A stretch of DNA of 64,000 nt from IMG/VR virus record IMGVR_UViG_3300047552_001147, positions 1 to 64,000 of that record, one strand, 5' to 3'. The stretch's first letter is position 1. Each line of letters starts with the position of its first letter. Shown here piece by piece: positions 24,672-32,717 of this stretch. The DNA comes from a virus. The notes under the pieces are model-generated. The model did no database searches. It saw nothing but the letters and a program-made list of their open reading frames with translations, and was not told the origin of the DNA. A program made the translations under genes and the position numbers.

Positions 24672-25237
24672 TGCCTTTCAAATCAAAAGCACAGCAGCGG
24701 TTTATGTTCGCGGCGGAATCCCAGGGTAAGCTAAAACCTGGGACCGCGCGGAAGTGGGCACACGAGACCAAAGATATGAAGAAACTACCTGAGCACGTTA
24801 AGAAGGCAGCGTTCGCGGACGCTGTTTTTGATGAGCTTGAGAAGTTGGCTGACCTACGGTTCGGCGATCCGAAGCATCCGGTAACAAGCTTGGGTATCTT
24901 CCTCCACGCTGACGAGGGGAAAGAGCGAAAGGTGCACAAGGAGTGGATGGACCTATTCTCGAAACATAGGTCACCAATCAAAGCACTCTCGGCGTACACA
25001 AAGCGTCACCCGAATACGTTTACTACCGCACTAATCAAGCACGAGGCGCCTCCGGGACTACTGTCCTTCAAGCAGAAGGCGCTGTACGCGGATAAGGTCA
25101 AAAATCCGCGCCTGTTCGTGAGAATTGGTCCAGCCGGATCACACTCGCAACACGCTATGTACCAAGAGGCCATGCGCGGTCTCTACGACGATGAGTTGCA
25201 CCACGCACCTAAGGATCAGCGACATGTTTACGGCTAA
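24671..25237 (+). CDS. SKAQQRFMFA-domain protein with internal FDELEKLA motif
   Basis: 188 residues. The first ~45 (PFKSKAQQRFMFA ... KWAHETKDMKKLPEHVKK) match a short module seen in many phage proteins (SKAQxRxMFA ... K-x-LPE-xVKK). Immediately after it comes AAFADAVFDELEKLAD at residues ~46-61, the tag that is N-terminal elsewhere. The remainder (~125 residues) is a basic helical domain. This is a fusion of the two modules in one protein. Role unknown. Confidence 0.6.
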   Translation: MPFKSKAQQRFMFAAESQGKLKPGTARKWAHETKDMKKLPEHVKKAAFADAVFDELEKLADLRFGDPKHPVTSLGIFLHADEGKERKVHKEWMDLFSKHRSPIKALSAYTKRHPNTFTTALIKHEAPPGLLSFKQKALYADKVKNPRLFVRIGPAGSHSQHAMYQEAMRGLYDDELHHAPKDQRHVYG

Positions 25238-25499
25238 CTTCCAACAGGCATTCTTTGACGAGCTTGAGAAGCTCGCGTTCGTAGATCCGGCCACAATCAC
25301 CGCCGCGTCTACAGGCACACTCGCGGTACTAGGTCTTGGTAGTAAGTCTATCAAGACTGGTAAGTCGCTGTACAAGAAGTACAAGAGCTGGCGTAAGAAA
25401 GAGAAGAAGATGAAGCGCGGCAAGCTCAAGGAGTTCAGTAAGGCAATGCTGAGAGCGCCGGTTACCGTAGCTAATGAGGCGTCGGAGCATTTCGGATGA
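25224..25499 (+). CDS. FFDELEKLA-tagged protein with hydrophobic segment (91 aa)
   Basis: ATG 25224 overlaps the preceding gene by 14 bases. The tag FQQAFFDELEKLAF lies at residues 6-19. Next is a mildly hydrophobic Ala/Thr/Gly stretch (TITAASTGTLAVLGLG), then a strongly basic region (YKKYKSWRKKEKKMKRGK). That pattern would suit a membrane-proximal, nucleic-acid-binding virion protein. The function is unknown. Confidence 0.6.
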   Translation: MFTANFQQAFFDELEKLAFVDPATITAASTGTLAVLGLGSKSIKTGKSLYKKYKSWRKKEKKMKRGKLKEFSKAMLRAPVTVANEASEHFG

Positions 25500-25762
25500 G
25501 ATTCCAACAAGCACTATTTGACGAACTTGAGAAACTGGCCATTATGGCTGGTGGTAGCACACCTTCCGGACCATCTCCACGCACACCGTCACCTAGAGAG
25601 GTTAAGCTGATTAATAGCAACGCGGTTAACTTGCTGAAAGAGAAATTATCAACAGGTGACCACGGCACAGTTCATGGAATGTTCCCGAAATCTAAAGCAC
25701 GGCAGGACGGTATGCGTTGGCACCCACAAAACAGACTTAAAGGTCTGTTAGGTGATAAATGA
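25496..25762 (+). CDS. FFDELEKLA-tagged small protein (88 aa)
   Basis: The tag is MRFQQALFDELEKLAIM. The body is polar, with a Pro/Ser-rich linker (GGSTPSGPSPRTPSPRE) followed by a basic end (KSKARQDGMRWHPQNRLKG). Start and stop both overlap neighbours by 4 bases (ATGA), so translation is coupled along this chain. Confidence 0.6.
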   Translation: MRFQQALFDELEKLAIMAGGSTPSGPSPRTPSPREVKLINSNAVNLLKEKLSTGDHGTVHGMFPKSKARQDGMRWHPQNRLKGLLGDK

Positions 25763-26022
25763 CTTTCCGCCAGGCCTTTTTTGATGAATTAGATAAGCAA
25801 GCTGCCTCGTGGACGGAACACGTGGGTGTGGCTGCTGAGGCAGCTGATGCTATTCGGCACTCTGGCGCTATCGGTGCAGCGAAACAGTACATCAAATCGT
25901 CTGGTGGCGTAATACCGGCGGCGAGGATTGCAGGCTCAATAGCATTGCAGGGAGCAGGTAAGGCTGCTAGAAGAGTTGGTCTGCTACCGCCCCAGCGTAG
26001 ACCTAAGATGGTGAAAGTCTGA
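25759..26022 (+). CDS. FFDELEKLA-tagged small protein (87 aa)
   Basis: The tag is MTFRQAFFDELDKQAAS. It is followed by Ala-rich amphipathic helices (VAAEAADAIRHSGAIGAAKQYI) and a basic tail (KAARRVGLLPPQRRPKMVKV). The start overlaps the preceding stop. Confidence 0.6.
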   Translation: MTFRQAFFDELDKQAASWTEHVGVAAEAADAIRHSGAIGAAKQYIKSSGGVIPAARIAGSIALQGAGKAARRVGLLPPQRRPKMVKV

Positions 26023-26026
26023 GTAA

Positions 26027-26635
26027 ATGATCGAGCAAATCTTCAAATCTAAACACATCCTGCCCCAAGCCTATAAGCTTGTGCTGGATCAGACCATGCC
26101 TGAGGGGTGGGCGACTTGGGAGCCGGAAGCCCTGTGGGATGAGATCCAGCGTGTCCACGGAGTGCGACCTATCGAGGAAGTAGCGAACAAGATCAACGCG
26201 ATCAAGACGCTGCTGACTACCGAGCTCTATTACATGGACGCGACCGTATTTGAGAACATGATACTGGCCGCGAACGATTTGATGGTTCAGCCATCATCTT
26301 TCCAGATGTGCTCACCAGAGGAACTGGTGTACGGTATTAGGGCCTTCCGCCCCATTGAAAACCGCCCCCAGTCTTGGGGTAAAGAGATCCGGGCGTATGT
26401 TGACGCCTGCTGCCAGTTCTACGGGCTTTTGAAATATCCAGCTGAGCTAGAATTTGCACAGCCGCAATATGATGGTGAGCTGGCGAACCTGGCCAAACAG
26501 ATCACAATTAGGTATACTGATCCGAAAACACTGGATCAGAAGGACGTGGTGGCTGTTCAAGGTAACAAGCTCTACCATATCGCTGAGTATTGCGCAGTTA
26601 AGCTAGGTATGATGAGTGAGGAGAGCTTGAAATGA
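26027..26635 (+). CDS. Hypothetical protein without the tag (202 aa)
   Basis: A soluble, acidic, mostly helical protein embedded in the chain of tagged genes but lacking the tag. It contains Trp and Tyr clusters (PEGWATWEPEALWDEI) and repeated helices. It may be a structural or tail-completion protein, but no family was recognised. The stop overlaps the next tagged gene (ATGA). Confidence 0.5.
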   Translation: MIEQIFKSKHILPQAYKLVLDQTMPEGWATWEPEALWDEIQRVHGVRPIEEVANKINAIKTLLTTELYYMDATVFENMILAANDLMVQPSSFQMCSPEELVYGIRAFRPIENRPQSWGKEIRAYVDACCQFYGLLKYPAELEFAQPQYDGELANLAKQITIRYTDPKTLDQKDVVAVQGNKLYHIAEYCAVKLGMMSEESLK

Positions 26636-27030
26636 CGTTTTCTGATAGCTTGCTAGACGAGCTAAACAAACTGGCATATGACTACGGCTACGAGGCCCGC
26701 CGGTCAGAAGACCGTCATCGTTACAACCAACACACCAAGCCGCCCAAGTGGAAACACGCCCTATTGACGGGCGTAGTTATTGGTGCGGGACTGGGTGGTA
26801 TCCTAGCTAGCAAAGGTAAGCGGATGAGGGGTGCTGGTATCGGTGCAGCCGGTGGTGCTGTTGCTGGTGCTGTGTACAAAGGTCTACGCCACGTGTCTAT
26901 TGCTGATAGCAAGCATGTGATGTCTATGCCGAAGAACCGCCGCCGCGATCTACTAAAGCATCGCTCAAGAGCACACGAACGCGCATACGACGACATCAAC
27001 CAGGAACTCCTAAACAGGATGGGTCGTTAA
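26632..27030 (+). CDS. FFDELEKLA-tagged glycine-zipper protein (132 aa)
   Basis: The tag is MTFSDSLLDELNKLAYD. Residues ~43-85 form a hydrophobic Gly/Ala-rich hairpin (LLTGVVIGAGLGGILASKG, GAGIGAAGGAVAGAVYKG) with GxxxG spacing, like the tagged protein at 18388. The flanks are basic and Arg/His-rich. It is likely to insert in a membrane; a role in genome ejection is speculative. Confidence 0.6.
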   Translation: MTFSDSLLDELNKLAYDYGYEARRSEDRHRYNQHTKPPKWKHALLTGVVIGAGLGGILASKGKRMRGAGIGAAGGAVAGAVYKGLRHVSIADSKHVMSMPKNRRRDLLKHRSRAHERAYDDINQELLNRMGR

Positions 27031-27031
27031 C

Positions 27032-27307
27032 ATGTTTCTAGAATCTTTCTTCGACGAGCTTGAGAAGCTCGGAGCCAAGTTTAACCCTAAACCGACGGTC
27101 GCCCACAAAGCACCTATTGGGCCAGCGGAGCCAACGGCAAATGCATACAAAAGAGGCTTCCAAGAGGCAGGGCGTCGTGTGCATAGCAACATGCAAAAAG
27201 GTCGCGGCACTCCCAAACAACCGTGGTATAAGAGCCCCGCTGCAATGATCGGTGGCGGTCTAGCTGGCGGATACGCGCTGTCTAGACTGACAAATAGGGA
27301 CGAGTGA
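27032..27307 (+). CDS. FFDELEKLA-tagged small protein (91 aa)
   Basis: The tag is MFLESFFDELEKLGAK, with Gly replacing the final Ala. A basic middle leads to a short C-terminal Gly/Ala hydrophobic stretch (AAMIGGGLAGGYALSRL). The stop overlaps the next ATG (TGATG). Confidence 0.6.
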   Translation: MFLESFFDELEKLGAKFNPKPTVAHKAPIGPAEPTANAYKRGFQEAGRRVHSNMQKGRGTPKQPWYKSPAAMIGGGLAGGYALSRLTNRDE

Positions 27308-27588
27308 TGTTCGCGGCAGCATTCTTCGACGAGCTAGAAAAGCTAGCCACCAACATCCTCACTAACAGTGTTGATGTGGTTAAGAAGCGCTGGAAAGAGG
27401 ATGTGGAAAAGCCGCGTCCTCCTGTTGTCAAGACAGCGATGCTTAATCCTGTCACATCTGCGTTGATGAAGAACAGCACTCCTGCCCAAGCATATCGCGG
27501 TATCCGTTCCGGCGTTAAAGCACTCGGTGGTGGAACATCCCGCATCGGCGGCGTCAGCGCACCTAAGCCCGCTACATTCAAGCTATGA
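27307..27588 (+). CDS. FFDELEKLA-tagged small protein (93 aa)
   Basis: ATG 27307 is chosen over the adjacent GTG. The tag is MFAAAFFDELEKLATN. The rest is basic (VVKKRWKEDVEKPRPPVVK) with no recognised domain. The stop overlaps the start of the fibre gene by 4 bases, tying the tag chain to the fibre genes in one operon. Confidence 0.6.
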   Translation: MFAAAFFDELEKLATNILTNSVDVVKKRWKEDVEKPRPPVVKTAMLNPVTSALMKNSTPAQAYRGIRSGVKALGGGTSRIGGVSAPKPATFKL

Positions 27589-29714
27589 GCAAACAAGTTA
27601 ATCGCCGCCGTGGTTCATCTGATCAGCACGCCGAATTTGTCGGCTCGGCTGGCGAATTAACTGTTGATACCACAAAGAACACTGTGGTTGTGCACGATGG
27701 CCAGACTCCTGGCGGCCATCCACTAGCTAAAGAATCAGAAGCTATTGTTCCTGCGCAGCAATTCATCCTACACGCTGGTGACTTATCTGAGTACATGAAG
27801 CGTGTGCCGATGATTGGTGCACGTCAGCCGAGAGAACTCGTAACAGCTACAGGTCTGTGGTATGGTGGACATACGACACACGGCGACTGGTCTGGTACGC
27901 TGCAAGAACGCAAAGACGGGACATTTGGCAGTGGCGGACCAGCAGAGCTAGACTACGCGCCTAGCGGGCAGTACACGCTGTTTAACTGTGGTAGAATGCC
28001 AGCAGATGGCTCGCCTCGCGGCTTCTTCACAGAAGGCGGACTGCCTTCACCTGACGTTGGCGCCACATACGGCGTCGCTGTTCGTAGAGCATTCGCTAGA
28101 CGCGCTAACTTCACTGGCGCAACCTGGTCACCCGCTAGCTTAACGCTCACGCTCGTGTCTTCACCAGCATACACGTTCACAGGAAATGACTGGATCGCGC
28201 TGCACTGCCTAACCAACCTAACTGATCAGCAGGTAATCGACAACGATGTCTGCACCGGTTGGTATCGCCCTGCGTCCTACAACAGTGCAACGAAGAAGGT
28301 AGTGCTGACAGCGGATGAAGAACTGAACGGCCCTACCTTCTGCCCTAACACACTAGCGGCAAAAGTTGACGGCACGTTGTTCCAGGCTAATGACTGCACG
28401 TACTACACTGGCGTAGCTTACAGCCCCGCTGGCTCACTGCGTAAGGCTGGCGCGAACTTCCCGTCTCCCGGTCCTGACGATACCGTTGAGATGGCCTTCG
28501 ATGATGGCACGTACAACTACGCCAAAATCCTAGGTAGAGTGTCGCCGGCCGAGCTGACAGTAAGTGATGAGATTGACGGCACCTTCACCGGCAATATGAG
28601 GCTGTTCACGCGCGGCTCATTCGAGAAGGTCGGTGTAATCAGTTGGACTGGCGCCAATGCCACCAACCACTGGGCCGATGCTGGTAGTCCTAGATACCAG
28701 GTGATGCACATCACGACATCGCCGCTCTCGTCCAGCCCTAAGTGGGGAGATCAGTACTTCGTCTACTACACTGGTGGCGTATCACCGCACCCCGACTCGC
28801 ACCCCGAGGATATCCCCACTAGAACAGCTGATTACACGCTCGCTAGCTGGTGGCCGTACTTCTCAGCGGTCAAATCGTCGCACACTAGTGGTAAGTCTGT
28901 CAGCGGCAACGGTAACAACCCCGCTGCTGAAGTCGGAAGTGATATGAGCCACTACTGGTGGGGTACTTTCTGCGTACCGCGCAGCACCTTCCTCAACGGA
29001 TCAATCATCGACGTAACTACAGTGATGGATGTGACGTACTTCGGTACGCCGTTCTTCATTGAAGTCCTTGTGATCCCGAACTTCGATCCCGAGGCGGATT
29101 GGATCAAGGACCACACCAGCGTCGGCAACAAGCTGCGCCTTAGCAACGATATGATCTACATGTTCCAGTCCTCGATTTTACGTGGAGTGGAGCAGCAGCA
29201 GACTATCGCGCCGATGTGGATCCGCCTAACAGGACAGGCCGGATACATCCAGACTATCGGCGTGCAGCAAGGGCTTAACCCAGGACCAGGTGATAACTCC
29301 TCACAACAGTGGCGCTGTGAGTTCCTTCTTGGTCCTCCGGGAAGTGATGGTGCTGAAGAATCACACTTCGACCGCTTCCCGAGTACTAAAGGTCCGCTGT
29401 CTCATATTCAGGAACTAGATGAAACAGCGGCGACAGACTTCACCAATGATGATGTAATGTACACCGTCCTCATCAAGTCTGAGCACGCATCTCTTTATGG
29501 ATACCCCGGCTACCACGGCCATTACAGCGGCGAACCGTACTCATGCACAACCGGAAACGGTGGCGTGTTGTTGCATCACCCAGGTAACCTGACTACTGCT
29601 GTTTACTCAGCAGGATCTCCGGCACCATTTAGTAGAGCGCTTCTATCACTGCCGTGGGGAGCCCGATTCCGTGTAGGAACCTTTAGAGCCGAGTGGCGTC
29701 CAGGCGGAGAATAA
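27585..29714 (+). CDS. Tail fibre protein (709 aa)
   Basis: Residues ~7-50 (RRRGSSDQHAEFVGSAGE, then TVDTTKNTVVVHDGQTPGG) match a short repeat at the N-terminus of many phage tail fibres and tropism proteins, with the consensus E-x-T-v-D-t-x-x-x-x-v-v-HDG-x-x-x-GG. The rest is beta-rich with many Gly, Thr and Trp and probably forms the receptor-contact part. It is followed by an esterase-like and a propeller gene, forming a host-recognition module. Confidence 0.7.
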   Translation: MSKQVNRRRGSSDQHAEFVGSAGELTVDTTKNTVVVHDGQTPGGHPLAKESEAIVPAQQFILHAGDLSEYMKRVPMIGARQPRELVTATGLWYGGHTTHGDWSGTLQERKDGTFGSGGPAELDYAPSGQYTLFNCGRMPADGSPRGFFTEGGLPSPDVGATYGVAVRRAFARRANFTGATWSPASLTLTLVSSPAYTFTGNDWIALHCLTNLTDQQVIDNDVCTGWYRPASYNSATKKVVLTADEELNGPTFCPNTLAAKVDGTLFQANDCTYYTGVAYSPAGSLRKAGANFPSPGPDDTVEMAFDDGTYNYAKILGRVSPAELTVSDEIDGTFTGNMRLFTRGSFEKVGVISWTGANATNHWADAGSPRYQVMHITTSPLSSSPKWGDQYFVYYTGGVSPHPDSHPEDIPTRTADYTLASWWPYFSAVKSSHTSGKSVSGNGNNPAAEVGSDMSHYWWGTFCVPRSTFLNGSIIDVTTVMDVTYFGTPFFIEVLVIPNFDPEADWIKDHTSVGNKLRLSNDMIYMFQSSILRGVEQQQTIAPMWIRLTGQAGYIQTIGVQQGLNPGPGDNSSQQWRCEFLLGPPGSDGAEESHFDRFPSTKGPLSHIQELDETAATDFTNDDVMYTVLIKSEHASLYGYPGYHGHYSGEPYSCTTGNGGVLLHHPGNLTTAVYSAGSPAPFSRALLSLPWGARFRVGTFRAEWRPGGE

Positions 29715-29715
29715 C

Positions 29716-30903
29716 ATGGCAGGCATTGTAGCTGAGTTCACCAGAGAGACATGTGATTTCCCTGGAACACGGGTGCAGCGGCTTTACTGGCCGCACAGTT
29801 CAGGACTGTGCCACATGGCAGCGTGGCTGCCCAGCACCGATTTCCAGAATGGTAAGGTAGCTGTGTTCGTTCATGGTGGTAACCTCGGCAACAACCCAGG
29901 TTGGGGCGCGATGCTCGGGCAGCTATCTGAAGCAAAGAACTTCGCTTTGGCCCAGAAGCTCAACCAAGAGGGTTGGGTCATTGTCACCATCGACTACCCA
30001 GTGTGCGGGATGTTCAAACACCAGATCGAGGGTGGAACAAACGGACTAGCACGTATCCTTGGATCGTGGGCCGAGATTCACCCGCTAGCAATGTGGCCAG
30101 AACAGGCAGCGTACGTTGCACTGGCTGTTCAGTATCTGAAGACCAACGCTTCAGCTGTTGAGGGAGAGATTGTTGGTCCGTTCGCTGAAGAACTGTGGGG
30201 CGCTGGTAACTCCATCGATCCTGAGCACATCTGGTTGATCGCGAATGACTGGGGAGCGACTCTCTCGTTGTTCGCTGCATTACAACCGTCGGGTGTGTAC
30301 AAGTACGACCAGATTGGTGCCTTTGCCATGGACTACTACATGCCCAGAGCGAGTCATCGCGTTAAGGGAGTTGTAGCGCGTAATCCGGGTCCGCTGGACT
30401 TCACACAGTTCCATGTACGCAAGAGCGGGTATATTGCGCCGACCCCGTCCTACTTACAGAACGACCGCTTCCATCCGATCACTAGATCAGAGTCTAACAC
30501 GAGATGGTCGACGACGCCGATGGCTGTCAAGCGCATCAGCCCGTGGTGGGCACTGAAAGCTAATCACGCTGAGAACAGCAATCTCAAGATCTTCACGGAG
30601 TTTGAGAACAACGGCTCTAGCGCCAGTGCTGGAACATATGACGCTCACCTTACAGCCGATCAGTGGACGCCTGGAGTTGTGTGCGATGGTAGTGGAACAC
30701 TACTAGGTGATGGCTACCAGTGGATCATGCCGGATGACGGTAGAATCCAGGCCGCCCCGTGGCGCACTGCGCTGCTAGAGTGGCCATATACTGGCACACC
30801 GATCACATCAAGCATCGTACGAGACAACACCACCAACTCTTCTGATCCGCTGATAACGGATCAAGAAGCTTGGGTCGAGGACGTGTACAACTTCATAGTG
30901 TGA
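29716..30903 (+). CDS. Alpha/beta-hydrolase-fold protein in tail-fibre cluster
   Basis: 395 residues. KVAVFVHGGNLGNN is the strand plus oxyanion loop (HGG) of alpha/beta hydrolases. WVIVTIDYPVCGM follows as the next strand. IWLIANDWGATLSLF occupies the nucleophile elbow, with Asp (N-D-W-G-A) where most esterases have Ser. D-W-G at this place is typical of haloalkane dehalogenases and epoxide hydrolases, which use an Asp nucleophile. A late His is not obvious. Its position among fibre genes suggests a virion-borne enzyme acting on host surface polymers. The substrate is unknown. Confidence 0.6.
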   Translation: MAGIVAEFTRETCDFPGTRVQRLYWPHSSGLCHMAAWLPSTDFQNGKVAVFVHGGNLGNNPGWGAMLGQLSEAKNFALAQKLNQEGWVIVTIDYPVCGMFKHQIEGGTNGLARILGSWAEIHPLAMWPEQAAYVALAVQYLKTNASAVEGEIVGPFAEELWGAGNSIDPEHIWLIANDWGATLSLFAALQPSGVYKYDQIGAFAMDYYMPRASHRVKGVVARNPGPLDFTQFHVRKSGYIAPTPSYLQNDRFHPITRSESNTRWSTTPMAVKRISPWWALKANHAENSNLKIFTEFENNGSSASAGTYDAHLTADQWTPGVVCDGSGTLLGDGYQWIMPDDGRIQAAPWRTALLEWPYTGTPITSSIVRDNTTNSSDPLITDQEAWVEDVYNFIV

Positions 30904-32282
30904 TGTGGCTCTTACTGCTACTACAAACAATGCTAACACCCTGGGCACCTAACTACGAGTTCCACATACCGGCCAACTCAACGACGACTGGCCTGTCGTG
31001 GACACGCGTGACGCCGACGCTGTACGATGATGTCGGTGGGTGGGCATTCACGTTTAAGACGGGTCAGCGTATTCGCGCCCGCCTATTTGACGACGTACTT
31101 GTTGGCACAGAGCCTAATGCGAAGCCGACAGCGTACACTGGTGATCTGACGATTGACACAACAGACGTTGGTAAGGATCACTACGAGCCGGACATCTGCT
31201 GGAACCCAACCACCAGAAACATCGCGCTCGCGTGGAACAACCGCCTGGCGCTTCCTGGTGATGCAATGGACGTTCGCTTCAGAGTCATCAATGAGGCGGG
31301 CGTTGCACAAATGTCGCAAGACGCTCTCGCCACTAGAAAGAAGCTAACGTCCCAGTGGCGTCCTATCCTAGAACCGTACGAAGACTCGTGGATCATGAGC
31401 TTCACTGGCAATGATAAGGACTCGGCGTTCTTCACAATGATCGACGCCTCAGCACCGTTTGCACTGACGTCTGATTACCCAGCGCAAGCAGTCGATATCA
31501 AGATGGCGCCGGTGATTGGTTCTCACCGACAAATCGATCAGCACGCTATCGCGCTACCTGATGGACGCATCCTGTGTGCGTGGAATCACTTTGAAGGTAA
31601 AGGCCGCGTCCGCTATCGGTTGTTCAACGCCGACTGCACGCCTACCGGTAACTATGTCGAGCTTCCTGCGCAGCTGACATACGGTAAAGATGAGCCGAGA
31701 CTCGCCTACAGCAACGGCTTCATCTGGTTGGTGTATCACCACGAGGTTAAGGGTGGAGAGTATTACGGTCTAGACGTTTACGCTACTGTGCTTAGCTACA
31801 ACAGCACGAGCGGCGCGATTTCTGTAGTAAAAGATGAATTTGCTATTCACCCAATCGACCGTCCTGGGTTACAATTAAAACCAGAGATCACCATCGTAGG
31901 CAATAAGGTGATCATCGTATTTGAAGACTATCCAAGCGCTTACGTACCAACAGGATATGGCGCAACACCTTATCCCGTAATGGTTGTGTCAGGCGGGTAC
32001 TCGCAGATTTGCTACAGAATATTCTCGATTGGTGGTGGCGCAAGAACACGCGTACTCCGCCTAGACAATCAGAGCGTATCCAATCCTAGCGGCAGTGTTC
32101 CGTATGCCTTGCGTCCGGACATTGCAGCCAGCGAAGACGGTGCACAGGCTGTAGTGTGTTGGACGCAGACAAATCTAATTCAGACAGCAATCGGTTCTAG
32201 ACCGAATGACATTTACAGCATACAATCAGGCACGCCGACGCGGCTGTATGCTAGAGTACTCGACCTGACAGCCTTACCTTAA
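30903..32282 (+). CDS. Beta-propeller-like virion protein (459 aa)
   Basis: The ATG overlaps the preceding stop (TGATG). The first ~12 residues are hydrophobic (MWLLLLLQTML), possibly a signal-like segment or simply fibre packing. The body shows repeated four-strand blades: PDICWNPTTRNIALAWNN, HAIALPDGRILCAWNH, PRLAYSNGFIWLVYHH, PDIAASEDGAQAVVCWTQ. The spaced P-x-[IL]-A ... WxN/H pattern is like sialidase-type or BNR-type propellers. Carbohydrate binding on the host surface is likely. No catalytic set was confirmed. Confidence 0.55.
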   Translation: MWLLLLLQTMLTPWAPNYEFHIPANSTTTGLSWTRVTPTLYDDVGGWAFTFKTGQRIRARLFDDVLVGTEPNAKPTAYTGDLTIDTTDVGKDHYEPDICWNPTTRNIALAWNNRLALPGDAMDVRFRVINEAGVAQMSQDALATRKKLTSQWRPILEPYEDSWIMSFTGNDKDSAFFTMIDASAPFALTSDYPAQAVDIKMAPVIGSHRQIDQHAIALPDGRILCAWNHFEGKGRVRYRLFNADCTPTGNYVELPAQLTYGKDEPRLAYSNGFIWLVYHHEVKGGEYYGLDVYATVLSYNSTSGAISVVKDEFAIHPIDRPGLQLKPEITIVGNKVIIVFEDYPSAYVPTGYGATPYPVMVVSGGYSQICYRIFSIGGGARTRVLRLDNQSVSNPSGSVPYALRPDIAASEDGAQAVVCWTQTNLIQTAIGSRPNDIYSIQSGTPTRLYARVLDLTALP

Positions 32283-32292
32283 GGAACACAAA

Positions 32293-32538
32293 ATGGCAAA
32301 TGCAGTTCTGACAAGACACAGCAGCGGAGATCCCGCACTCGTCATCACACTCCCCGCCGGAGTTAACTTCGCAGAGCATACGCAGCACGCTGTAGAAGCT
32401 CTCCGCATTCTGAACAATACACCGACTGCCCCGGCATCTTCGTTCTCGACACTAGAGATTGCAGAACAGATGCAGGAAGCTGTTCGCGAAGTAACGTGGC
32501 GCGCAGTTAACGATCATATCGACCTCAATGTTTTTTGA
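32293..32538 (+). CDS. Hypothetical small protein (81 aa)
   Basis: AAGGAAC lies before the ATG. Soluble, with a helical C-terminal half (TLEIAEQMQEAVREVTWRAV). It lies between the propeller and a small tagged gene, which overlaps its last 11 bases in another frame. Role unknown. Confidence 0.55.
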   Translation: MANAVLTRHSSGDPALVITLPAGVNFAEHTQHAVEALRILNNTPTAPASSFSTLEIAEQMQEAVREVTWRAVNDHIDLNVF

Positions 32539-32707
32539 TGGTTTTATCAAAGAGCTAGTGAAGCTAGCGAAGAACGACAAGGCTCAGCGCATGCAAGCTG
32601 CGTTGAGCCGAGTTGATCGTATGTACAGTAATCGCTCAGCAGCCGACAAAGTAAAAATGAAGAAGCAACGTATCGCCAACATGTCTGGCTTCTTCCGCTT
32701 GCGCTAA
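32528..32707 (+). CDS. FFDELEKLA-variant tagged microprotein (59 aa)
   Basis: ATG 32528 overlaps the preceding gene by 11 bases. MFFDGFIKELVKLAKN aligns with the tag (F-x-x-F-x-x-EL-x-KLA). The remaining ~43 residues are strongly basic (AQRMQAALSRVDRMYSN, KVKMKKQRIA). It falls just under a 60-residue cutoff, is easily missed, and lies directly before the portal gene. Confidence 0.6.
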   Translation: MFFDGFIKELVKLAKNDKAQRMQAALSRVDRMYSNRSAADKVKMKKQRIANMSGFFRLR

Positions 32708-32717
32708 AGGAACGTAG

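Noticed and set aside
18535-26825. Repeated AAAGGTAAG sequence as a DNA repeat element
   Set aside because: It always encodes Lys-Gly-Lys in basic regions of tagged proteins, so it reflects protein composition rather than a DNA repeat.
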